Notes under the pieces: model-generated
What the model was told of the DNA's origin: nothing
Databases searched by the model: none
What the model saw: only the letters and a program-made list of their open reading frames with translations
Part shown: piece by piece, positions 18,470-26,796 of the stretch
Numbering within the stretch: the stretch's first letter is position 1
How the letters are laid out: each line of letters opens with the position of its first letter
Position numbers and translations under genes: made by a program
Assembly: GCF_026626665.1 (NCBI RefSeq)
Contig: NZ_JAPNKE010000002.1
Span: 10,002,001 to 10,066,000 of the forward strand
Length of the DNA: 64,000 bases
From: Nannocystis pusilla
Lineage (GTDB): Bacteria > Myxococcota_A > Polyangia > Nannocystales > Nannocystaceae
Reading direction: 5' to 3'

Positions 18470-19649
18470 ATGCAGCGGTCTGCCCTCTCTCTCCTTGTAC
18501 TCACAATCGCGTGCAACGGCGGCGGGACGTCGTCGGGCACGGACGGCGACACCGGCTCTTCCACTGGAACAGGCACCGGCGTCAGTACCGGCAGCACCAC
18601 CGGGGACGACCCGGTGACCAGCACGATGACGCCGACGGGGACGAGCAATCCCTCGTCTACGAGCACGACGACCGACGCTCCGACCACCGAGAGCGGGCCG
18701 ACCTCGACCACGACGAGCACGACCAGCATCGACACCACGGGTGTGGACACGACCGAGGGCACCACCGACGAGCCGGGCGACGCGATCTACGATCCGGCCG
18801 AGGACGGGCCGTGGCAATTGACGAACTCGCCGACGAGATGGACGTCGACGGCGTGGCGATCGGGGTGACCGCCTACTACCCGACCGGCGGGCCCGAGGCC
18901 GGTCCCTATCCGGTGGTGACCCTCGCCCACGGCTTCAACCTGCCGCCGACGCAGTACACCAGCTACGCCACCCGGCTCGCCTCGCACGGCTACGTCGTCC
19001 TCAACGTCGACCACGCCGGCTACATCTTCGGCACCGTCGACCACGTCGCCAACGCCAAGCAGGTGCTCGCCGCGCTCGACTGGGCGGCCGAGCATCCTGT
19101 CCTCGGGGACATCTCCGACGTGAGCAACGTCGGCGCCACCGGTCACTCGCTGGGCGGCAAGATCTCCGTGCTCGCGGCCATGTACGACGCCCGCGTCAAG
19201 GCCTCGCTCACCCTCGATCCGGTCGACGGCGCCAACATGTGTCCGAACATGCAGGCGTGCCCGGACGCCAGCGCGATGCTGCCGATCGCCATCCCGCTCG
19301 GCTTCCTCGGCGAGACCCTCGACACCGCCGGCTTCATGGCCTGCGCGCCGGCGGCCGAGATTTCACGACCTTCTACGCCGAGGCGGGCGCGCCCGCGCTG
19401 CAGGTCACGGTCAACGGCGCCAATCACATGAGCTTCCTCGACGACGTGGCGTCGTGCGGGATCACCTGCTCGTTCTGTCAGCAGCCCACGCTCGACAACG
19501 CCGTCGTCAACGAGCTCGCGCGCGCCTACGTGGTCGCGTACTACGGGCGATGGCTGCGCGACGAGCCCGGCTACGACACCTACCTGACCGGGGCCGAGGC
19601 GCAGCAGCGCTACGTCGACATGGGGCTGGTGACGATCGCCGAGAAGTGA
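18470..19649 (+). CDS. Alpha/beta hydrolase lipoprotein (PETase/dienelactone-hydrolase-like), two frameshifts
   Basis: About 393 residues if repaired. ATG 18470 gives a signal ending LTIAC, then an 85-residue Thr/Ser linker. Frame changes near 18812 and 19362 (one base missing each) join YDPAEDGPW to IDELADEMDVDGV and ACAPAAE to DFTTFYAEAG. The hydrolase domain contains LAHGFN (oxyanion hole), nucleophile elbow GHSLGG and NGANHMSF with the catalytic His, as in bacterial cutinase/platelet-activating-factor hydrolase-like enzymes. Four Cys near the end (CGITCSFC) may form disulfides. The last codons form the first unit of the 59-bp array. Exported esterase on the cell surface is likely; substrate unknown. 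Confidence 0.75.
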
Positions 19650-19785
19650 CGGACTGCGACCCGCGGCGCCACGTCGACAGGGGGCTGGTGACGAGCGCCG
19701 AGGAGTGACCGTCTGCGACCCGCGGCGCCACGTCGACATGGGGCTGGTGACGATCGCCGAGGAGTGACGGACTGCGCCCCGCGGG
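19612..19785 (+). repeat. 59-bp minisatellite containing the stop codon of the hydrolase gene
   Basis: ACGTCGACA occurs at 19612, 19671 and 19730, an exact 59-bp period. Each unit includes GGGGCTGGTGACGA, the GAGAAGTGA or GAGGAGTGA stop region and CTGCGACCCGCGGCGCC. Nearly three copies. The first unit is the last 12 codons of the hydrolase plus 20 bp. Confidence 0.9.
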
Positions 19786-19848
19786 CCGCCCGGCGCCCGC
19801 GAGGGGCGTCTCGACTCGCGCCGCGGGCTCGTCCGTCCCGTTCCACGT

Positions 19849-19885
19849 GAGAAGGGCGAGGCCGCGGCGCGGGCTCGCCCTTCTC
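19849..19885. terminator. 12-bp hairpin between convergent genes
   Basis: GAGAAGGGCGAG (19849-19860) pairs perfectly with CTCGCCCTTCTC (19874-19885) around a 13-base GC-rich loop. It lies between the plus-strand hydrolase and the minus-strand tldE-like gene, both of which end here. Confidence 0.65.
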
Positions 19886-19897
19886 GGCTGTCTCAGA

Positions 19898-19935
19898 GGA
19901 CCTGCCCGGATGGACAGGTCCTTCGGGTCATGTCC
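19898..19935. repeat. CATG/CCTG-family hairpins overlapping the tldE stop
   Basis: GGACCTG (19898-19904) pairs with CAGGTCC (19915-19921), and TTCG-GGTCATGTCCC follows. The TGA stop of the minus-strand tldE-like gene (19928-19930) lies inside this element. Confidence 0.7.
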
Positions 19936-21240
19936 CGCTGAACTGCACGTCCTCGAACACGAGGGTGGGGGCGCGCAGGCTCGAGTACGGGTAGGGGTCG
20001 TCGCCGACGAGGGCGAGCTTGGCGAACAGGGCGGCGAGGTTGCCGGTGACGTTCATCTCGCCGATGGGGGCGCCGATCTTGCCGCCCTTGATCTGGTGGC
20101 CGCGGAGGCCCAGCGAGAAGTCGCCGGTGGTCGCGTCGCTGTTGCCGCCGAGCCAGGAGGTGACGTAGATGCCGTCCTGGACGTCGGCGATGAGCGCCGC
20201 CAGCGACTTGTCGCCGAGGGCGAGCACGCGGTTGCTGGCCGAGCCGGTGGTCGGGGCCCAGCCGAGCTTTCGCCCGTAATAGGTGTCGACGTAGTAGTTG
20301 CGGACCACGCCGGCCTCGATGAGCGGCATGCGCCTGGCCGAGATGCCCTCGCCGTCGAAGTGGCGCGAGCTCAGGCCGCGCGGCACCAGCGGGTCGTCGG
20401 TGATCGTCAGCTTGTCGCCGAACACCTTCTGGCCCTGCTTGCCGGCCAGGTAGGAGCGGCCCTGCTGGATCGACGCCGCCGACAGCGGCGACAGGGCGCG
20501 CGAGATCAACGACACCGCGGCCTCGGGGTCGACCACCATCGTCGTGCGCACCGTCGGGCCTTGGTGCTGCCGAGGCGATCGATCGTCCGCTTCAGCGCCA
20601 GCGCGGCCACGGCCGCCGGCTCGGGCAGGCCGGCGAGGAAGCGGCCGACCGCGTGGGCCGAGCCCTCGGGGCGCTTGTCCTCGCCCTCGCGCACCGTCGC
20701 GGTGCAGGAGTAGCCGACGTAGCTGCCGTCCCAGGTGCCGTCGAAGCCGTTGCTGCTGGCGGCGGCGCCCTGCGACTCGCCGCTGAACAGGTTGCTCTCG
20801 GCCGAGATGACGCGCGAGTCGCTGTGGGCCTTGGCGTCCATCTCGGCGCACCAGGCCTCGCGCTGCTCGCGGGTCAGCTTGGCGACGGAGGGGTCGACGC
20901 GCTCGAGGTCGACGGTGGGGCGGGCCTTGAACAGCGCGGGGTCGGGGATCACGCGGAAGGGGTCGGGCTGCAGCACGCGGGTGAGCGCGACCGCCTCCTT
21001 GATGAAGCCGGCCAGGCGGTCGGGCCGCAGGTCGGTGGTGCTGTGGGACGAGTAGCGGCCGTCGACGTAGAGGCTGATGCCGAGGCCGCGGGAGGTGCTC
21101 TCCTCGACCTTCTCGACCTTGCCGTCGCGGTAGACGAGGGACACCGAGCGGTCGCGCGAGACGGCGGCCCAGGCGTCCTGGGCACCTGCCTTCTTGGCCA
21201 GGTCGATGGCGGTGCGGGCGCTTTGGATCAGGTCAGACAT
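19928..21240 (-). CDS. pmbA: TldE/PmbA-type metallopeptidase partner, frameshifted
   Basis: About 437 residues if repaired. The TldE family pairs with TldD; the complex is a metalloprotease known for microcin B17 maturation and CcdA turnover in E. coli. The N-terminal half begins MSDLIQSARTAIDLAKKAGA and contains RDGKVEKVEES-SRGLGISLYVDG. Near 20565 the frame changes; the C-terminal half shows LTITDDPLVPRGLSSRHFDGEG and the family ending with TGDFSLGLRG and GNSDATTGD-like motifs. One missing base near LGSTKA explains the break. No signal peptide is seen. The start overlaps the upstream tldD stop by 8 bp, so the two genes form an operon. Confidence 0.8.
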
Positions 21241-22784
21241 TCTCGCCTCCGACGGTCATCTTCGAGACCAGGGTGGTGGGCAGGCCTTGCGACACCGGCA
21301 CGCTCTGGCCGTCCTTGCCGCAGGTCCAGCCGCCGAAGTCGAGCTTGCAGTCGTTGGCCACCATGGTGACGTTGCGCAGCGCCTCGGGGCCGTTGCCGAT
21401 GATGTTGATGTCCTTGATCGGGGCGGTGATCTTGCCGTCCTCGATGAGCCAGCCGTTCTTGATGTAGAAGGTGAAGTCGCCGGCGCCGATCTGGACCTGA
21501 CCGTTGGTGAAGGTCTCGGCGATGATGCCCTTCTTGACCGAGGCGATGATCTCCTCGCGCGTGTGCGGGCCGTTCTCCATGTACGTGCTGCGCATGCGCG
21601 GCATCGGCGAGTGGCGGAACGACTCGCGCCGGCCCGAGCCGGTCGCCTTCACCTTGTAGTGCTTGGCGCTGATGCTGTCGTGCAGGTACGACGCCATCAC
21701 GCCGTGGTCGACGAGGACGGTCTTCTCGACCGGGTTGCCCTCGTCGTCGACGTTGAGCGCGCCGCGCTCGCCCGCCTGGGTGGCGTCGTCGACGATCGTG
21801 ACGAAGTCCGGCGCGACCTTCTTGCCGATCATGCTGGCGTAGATGCTGGTGTTCTTGCGGTTGAAGTCGGCCTCCATGCCGTGGCCGATGGCCTCGTGCA
21901 GGAGGATGCCGCTGGCGCCGGCGGCCAGCACCACCGGCATCTCGCCGGCCGGCGGGCGCTTGGCGTCGAACAGCACCATCGTGCGCGACACGGCCTCCTT
22001 GGCCAGGAACTCGAGGCGCTCGTCGGTGTACCAGTCGAAGCCGTGGCGGCCGGCCAGGTTGGCGCTGTTGCTCTGGGTGACGTCGCCCTTCTTGGCGGTC
22101 AGCATGCACCACAGGCGCGTCATCGGCCGCACGTCGGTGTGGACGTTGCCGTGCATGTCGGCGATGAGGACCAGCCTCGCCGTCGGCCCAGCTGACCGTG
22201 ACCTTGTGGATCGCCGGGTCGGCCTTGCGCGCGAGCGCGGCCAGGTGCTCGATGCGCGGCAGCTTCTGCACCGTCTGCACCTCGGCCCACGGCTGGCTCA
22301 GCGTGTAGAAGTTGGTCGACCGCGAGCGCTGCTTGAACTCGACCGGGGCGTGCGCCGCGCCAGCGTGGGCGATGCCCGCCGCCGTGCGCGCCGCCGCCAG
22401 CATCGCCTCGAGGGACAGGTCCTCGGTGAACGCGTAGCCGGTCTGGTCGCCGACCACCACCCGCAGGCCGACGCCCTGGTCGACCGACGAGCTGGCGCGG
22501 CTGATGATGCCGTCCTCCATCGTGATCGAGTTGTCGCGGCTGTACTGGAAGTAGAGGTCGGCAGCGTCGGCGCCGCGCGCGGTCAGTTCGGTCATGACGC
22601 GCGCGATCGTGGGCTTGTCGACGGAGAACCACCCGAGGTGGTCGGCGAGGGGGGCTTGTTCACCGGGGATCATGGTGGTGCTCCCGGCCTTTGTGGTCCC
22701 TCGGCAGCCGCCGAGCAAGCCCGGGAGCCCGAGGCCGAGGGTGGAGACGGCCGCGAACGAGCGGCGAGATAGGGTCTGAGACAT
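21233..22784 (-). CDS. tldD: TldD-type metalloprotease with Tat-lipoprotein signal, frameshifted
   Basis: About 516 residues if repaired. The catalytic metal site HEAIGHGMEADF is intact. The sequence starts MSQTLSRRSFAAVSTLG and continues to GLLGGC: a twin-arginine motif, hydrophobic stretch and lipobox, which is unusual because E. coli TldD is cytosolic. The frame changes near 22175 (one extra base would explain it), joining VTVSWADGE to LVLIADMHGNV. The C-terminal conserved glycines (TFTNGQVQIGAGDFTF, GNGPEALRNVTMV) are present. It lies first in the two-gene operon with the tldE-like gene. Confidence 0.8.
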
Positions 22785-22874
22785 GAAGGGCTCCGCGTGG
22801 TGCTGGCGTGCTTGGAAACGAGAAATGGGCGTGAGGTTTCGCCGCGATACAAGGATGTGGCCGGTCGGCAGGAA

Positions 22875-24491
22875 TCACTCGGCCCAGTGCCGCGCGACCC
22901 GGCTGTCGACGACGATCGGCACCGAAGTCACGACCTCGGCCATGGCGTCCTGCATGACCCGCTGGACCAGCGCCCGGGCCGCCTCGCCGTGCTCTTCGGG
23001 GACCTCGGCCAGGTACTCGTCGTGGACGCAGAGGATCCCCCGGCCGCCGAGCTCGGCGAGCGCCGGATGCAGGGCGACCATGGCCTTCTTGAAGCCCTCG
23101 GCGGCGGTGCCCTGCACGGGGATGTTGAGGGCGGCGTTGAAGCTGAACTTGCCGGCGAGGAAGCGCTTGCGCCGGCCGAGCGCGGTGCGGACGGTCAGGT
23201 CTTCGCGGGCGCTGCGGGGCTGCAGGGCCGAGACCTTGCGGTGCCAGGCGGCGATGCCGGGGAAGGTGGCGAAGAAGGCCTCGCGGGCGCGCTCGGCGGC
23301 GGCGAGGTCGAGGGTGAGGCCGTAGCTGGCCTCGGCGTACTCCTGGAAGCGGCGCGCGCCCATGCCGAACAGGAAGCCGAAGTTGACGGCCTTGGCGAGC
23401 TTGCGCTCGTGGGCGGTGACCTCGGCCTCGGGCTTGCGCGCGAGGGTGGCCGCGGTGGCGCGGTGCGGGTCGCGGCCGGCGTGGAACACCTCCCGCATGG
23501 CCGCGCACGGCGCCAGGTGGGCCGCCACGCGCAGCTCGATCTGCGCGTAGTCGGCGATCACCAGCACGTTGCCCGGCTCGGCGCGGAAGCACGAGCGCAG
23601 GCCCGGGGCGGTGTGCTCCGAGGGCACCTGCTGCAGGTTGGGCTGGCTGCAGGCGAACCGGCCGGAGTCGGTCGCCAACGGGTGCAGGTGCGGGCGCATG
23701 CGGCCGTCGTCGCCGAGGTGCTCGCGCGGCCAGTGGGCGTAGGTCGAGACCAACTTCTCGAGCTGGGCCTTGCGCTCGGGCGCCTCGGTGACCTGCAGCT
23801 CGGCGCGCCAGCCGTCGGCGATGGTGTTCCAGCGCGGGCCGTCGACGCCGACGCCGGCGGCCTCCATGGCGACCACCGCGGGCAGCAGCTTGCACTCGAG
23901 CTCGTAGGCCCGCGACATGCCGCGGGCGCGCAGCTCGGGGGTGAGGACGCGCAGCAGCGCGGGCGCGGCGGCGGCGGCGGCGGCGACGACCTCGAGCCGC
24001 GACCAGGCCGGAAGGACCTGTCCCGAGAGCCATTCGCCGGGCAGGCCGGCGCCGAGGTGGCGGCGAGCCAGCGCGGCGATCTCGAGCTCGTCGTGGCGGG
24101 CAAGGGCCCCCTCGGCCAACAAGGTCGCGGCGGTGCGCGTGCAGCCGACCCGCGCGACCGGCAGGCCGAGGAGCGCGAGGGCGGTGAGGTGGAAGTGAGC
24201 GTCGGGGAAGACGACGTAGGGCGCGTGCGGGCCGGCGAGCACCGGCACGAGCTGCAGCAGGTCGGACGGCGAGAAGCAGTTGCAGTGGACGACGAAGGTG
24301 CGGCCCTCGGCCGCGAGGGCGAGCAGGTCGACGCGGACGCGCCGCGGGTCGCTGGCGGCGTCGCGCGGGGCGTCGGGGTGCGGCGCGGCGAGGACGACCG
24401 CGACGCCGAGCACGGGGCTGCCGGCGAGGGAGTCGACGGCGCGCCGCAGACCCGCGGCGTCGAGCACGTCCTCGCTGGCGTTCGCGGTCAC
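22875..24491 (-). CDS. Short family A DNA polymerase
   Basis: 538 residues from GTG 24491. The C-terminal 330 residues hold the three palm/finger motifs of polymerase I: DYAQIELR (A), RKLAKAVNFGFLFGMG (O helix/B) and CVHDEYL (C). TDSGRFACSQPNLQQVPS matches the thumb-palm signature. The N-terminal 200 residues align loosely with a 3'-5' exonuclease fold but I do not see its DxE and DxxxD metal residues, and there is no 5' nuclease domain. The protein is therefore much shorter than PolA (about 900). Such forms occur in phages, plasmids and some bacteria as repair or replication enzymes; no phage genes lie nearby. Confidence 0.85.
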   Translation of the reverse strand: MTANASEDVLDAAGLRRAVDSLAGSPVLGVAVVLAAPHPDAPRDAASDPRRVRVDLLALAAEGRTFVVHCNCFSPSDLLQLVPVLAGPHAPYVVFPDAHFHLTALALLGLPVARVGCTRTAATLLAEGALARHDELEIAALARRHLGAGLPGEWLSGQVLPAWSRLEVVAAAAAAAPALLRVLTPELRARGMSRAYELECKLLPAVVAMEAAGVGVDGPRWNTIADGWRAELQVTEAPERKAQLEKLVSTYAHWPREHLGDDGRMRPHLHPLATDSGRFACSQPNLQQVPSEHTAPGLRSCFRAEPGNVLVIADYAQIELRVAAHLAPCAAMREVFHAGRDPHRATAATLARKPEAEVTAHERKLAKAVNFGFLFGMGARRFQEYAEASYGLTLDLAAAERAREAFFATFPGIAAWHRKVSALQPRSAREDLTVRTALGRRKRFLAGKFSFNAALNIPVQGTAAEGFKKAMVALHPALAELGGRGILCVHDEYLAEVPEEHGEAARALVQRVMQDAMAEVVTSVPIVVDSRVARHWAE

Positions 24492-24956
24492 GGCCCGCCA
24501 GTGTAGCGCGAGCGCGCCCGCGCTTCGACGCCGGAGGGCTACGGTGGCTCATACGGGACGCTGAGCCGGCCGGCGATCGCGCGAGTGGTAGCAGGACGCG
24601 AGCTAGGGCGCGGCGAGGTCGTTCGCGAGGGCGTGTCGAGGCGGAGTGAGGACGCGATCCAATGCGCGAGCCTCGTGAGATCGGAGAGGTCGGACTTCGG
24701 GCGAAGTGAGGACGCGATCTCGCAGCGCCAAGGTTCGCGCGGTCGGAGGGGGGTTCAGAGATCTCGGCGCGTTCGAGTCGGGCGGTGTTCGCAAGGTTGG
24801 AGAGTTCGAGCGCGATCAAAGAAGATCGCGCTCGAGTCGAGCGCCGTGAGACGGCGGGACGAACAGTCACTGGCGAGGTTCGCCGGGCCGCGTCGCTGCC
24901 CGGCGCGCGTCGTCGCCACGAGAGGACTGCGTCCGCGTCGCTCTGCAGCGCGGAGC
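24492..24956. other. Gene-free stretch with repeats and a hairpin
   Basis: No gene is supported here. Two imperfect copies of (G/A)AGTGAGGACGCGATC lie at about 24648 and 24705. At 24806-24835 there is a perfect hairpin (below). The stretch separates two minus-strand genes. Confidence 0.6.
24806..24835 (-). terminator. Hairpin downstream of the dioxygenase-like gene
   Basis: TCGAGCGCGATC, loop AAAGAA, GATCGCGCTCGA: a perfect 12-bp stem 122 bases beyond the minus-strand stop at 24957. Terminator by position. Confidence 0.45.
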
Positions 24957-25982
24957 TTACGGCATCGGCGGGGGCATGCCGCCGCCGCCGCCGCCGCCCT
25001 GGGTCGCGCACGACTGTTGGTCGAGCGACGAGCGGATGGCGATGACCTTCGACGCCAGCATGGCGCCGTCGGGCATGCGGGCGACGGTGAGGAGGTAGTT
25101 GGTCTTGTCGTCCTCGCCGCCGATGATGTTGTCGGTCTCGTTGGTGGTGTCGGGCTGGCCGAACTCGCTGTACTCGGCGTGACCGGCGAAGATCTCGGCG
25201 TTGAGGTCGTCGCTGAAGAACAGCTGCGACGTCGCGTGCAGCGCGTCGTCGACGTACACGCGGAAGTGGATGTGGACCGCGCGGCCGCCATACCAGCCGG
25301 GGAAGCAGGTATCGAAGTCGACGCGGCCGTCGCTGCCGGTCGTCTGCGTGCCGCGGAAGTAGAGGTAGTTCTCCGCCTCGGGGTCGTCGCCGTAGCAGAA
25401 CGCCCCGCTCGGCGTCACGCCCGAGTACACCCCCGTGCGCTGGGTGTGCCAGATCTCCACCTTCGCGTTCGCCAGCGGCTCGCACGTGTCCGCGGCCACC
25501 ACGAGCAGCGCGAGGCGGACCGGCAGGCCTGCCCAGCCCTCGCTCACGTCCTGGCGCTCGATCGTGTCGGCGGTGCAGGGGCCCTCGGTGGTCTCGCACA
25601 TCAGCACGCACTCGGTGACGCCGCCGGCGAACGGGTCGGGGTAGCAGTGCTTCATCGTCATCGCCGCGGTGCCGCCGGTGGCCCACGCGGTCGCGTTGCC
25701 GCAGGCGGCGCCGGTGGTGTCGCCCGTGGTCGCGTCGCCGCTGGTGCTGGCGTCGCCGGTGGTCGGGCCGGTGGTGGACGTCGGGCCGGTGGTCGAGTCG
25801 GTGCCGCCGGTGGTGCTGGTGGTGTCGCCGTCGGTGGTGCCCGTGGTGGTGCCGGTGGTGGTGTCGGTGTCGCCGCCGCTCGAGTCGCCGCAAGCGACCA
25901 GGACCGCCGCAGCGGCGCCGCCGAGGGCGCCGAGCGCGAATTCGCGCCGTGTCGGACGTCGAAGAATGGAATGCGCTGTCAT
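24957..25982 (-). CDS. Exported intradiol ring-cleavage dioxygenase-like protein
   Basis: 341 residues. The start MTAHSILRRPTRREFALG with a hydrophobic run ending VLVACG is a Tat signal with lipobox. A 60-residue Thr/Gly/Asp linker follows. The C-terminal 220 residues match the dioxygenase_C fold of protocatechuate/catechol 1,2-dioxygenases. LPVRLALLVV and ANAKVEIWHTQRTGVYSG supply the first Tyr ligand, and CFPGWYGGRAVHIHFRV the second Tyr and two His of the Fe(III) site. The protein ends in a poly-Gly/Pro tail. Secreted relatives in other bacteria and fungi act on lignin- or tannin-derived catechols; that role here is inference. Confidence 0.85.
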   Translation of the reverse strand: MTAHSILRRPTRREFALGALGGAAAAVLVACGDSSGGDTDTTTGTTTGTTDGDTTSTTGGTDSTTGPTSTTGPTTGDASTSGDATTGDTTGAACGNATAWATGGTAAMTMKHCYPDPFAGGVTECVLMCETTEGPCTADTIERQDVSEGWAGLPVRLALLVVAADTCEPLANAKVEIWHTQRTGVYSGVTPSGAFCYGDDPEAENYLYFRGTQTTGSDGRVDFDTCFPGWYGGRAVHIHFRVYVDDALHATSQLFFSDDLNAEIFAGHAEYSEFGQPDTTNETDNIIGGEDDKTNYLLTVARMPDGAMLASKVIAIRSSLDQQSCATQGGGGGGGMPPPMP

Positions 25983-26124
25983 GGTGTTCGCTCCCTCGTC
26001 TGGAACCGTAGGCGACCGATCTTAAGCAAATGTTGCAGCTCGCGGGTGAACCCAACTGGCGTCGTGCAGGCGGCTCACGCGGGGCGGCGTTGCGCGGGGC
26101 GGGCGGATCGAGAATCACTGGAGC

Positions 26125-26796
26125 GTGGCGGAGCGCGTGCTGGTCATCGAGGACGACCGCGAGCTGGGGCGGCAGATCGTGCTGCACCTGCGCCGCGCCG
26201 GCTACGAGCCGACGTGGTGGACGGAGGGGCGGGCGATCGCGCCGGAGGACGCGGCCGGGTTGGCGCTGGTGATCCTCGATCTGATGCTGCCCGGCACGCA
26301 CGGGCTCGACATCCTCCGCGACCTGCGAGCGCGCGCCGACGTGCCGGTGCTGGTGCTGAGCGCCCGCGCCGACACGATGGACAAGGTCGGCGCGCTCAAG
26401 CTCGGGGCCGACGACTACATGACCAAGCCGTTCTGGCCGGAGGAGCTGGTCGAGCGGGTGCGGGCGCGGCTGCGCCGGCCGACGCTGCAGCGCGACGACA
26501 CGCTGACGGTCGGGGCGCTGACGATCGACCGGGCGCGGCGGACGGTGCAGGTGCGCGGGCGGGCGGTGGAATTGACGCGGGTCGAATTCGACTTCCTGGC
26601 GGCGCTGGCCCGCCGTCCGGGGGCGGCGCTCACCCGCGCGTGGCTGGCCGAGCACGTGCTGGGCCCCGACCGCGAGGGCAGCGAGCGCACGCTCGACGTG
26701 CACGCGTCGCGCCTGCGCAAGAAGCTGGCGCCGGAGGAGTGCATCGAGACGGTATGGGGCATCGGCTATCGCCTGCGCACGGAGCCCGCGCCGTGA
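26125..26796 (+). CDS. OmpR-family response regulator
   Basis: 223 residues from GTG 26125. The receiver domain shows acidic pair E9/D10, phosphoacceptor D52 in LDLMLPG, and Lys in YMTKPFWPEEL. A winged-helix DNA-binding domain follows (LTRVEFDFLAALARRPG, then VDVHASRLRKK-type recognition helix and GIGYRL). Its stop overlaps the GTG start of the histidine kinase gene by 4 bp. It should bind direct repeats at target promoters; the targets are unknown. The gene is divergent from the dioxygenase-like gene, which may be regulated by it. Confidence 0.9.
   Translation: MAERVLVIEDDRELGRQIVLHLRRAGYEPTWWTEGRAIAPEDAAGLALVILDLMLPGTHGLDILRDLRARADVPVLVLSARADTMDKVGALKLGADDYMTKPFWPEELVERVRARLRRPTLQRDDTLTVGALTIDRARRTVQVRGRAVELTRVEFDFLAALARRPGAALTRAWLAEHVLGPDREGSERTLDVHASRLRKKLAPEECIETVWGIGYRLRTEPAP

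Noticed and set aside
22875..24491. Prophage or plasmid origin for the short DNA polymerase
   Set aside because: No integrase, capsid, terminase or plasmid replication gene lies nearby and the base composition matches the neighbours.
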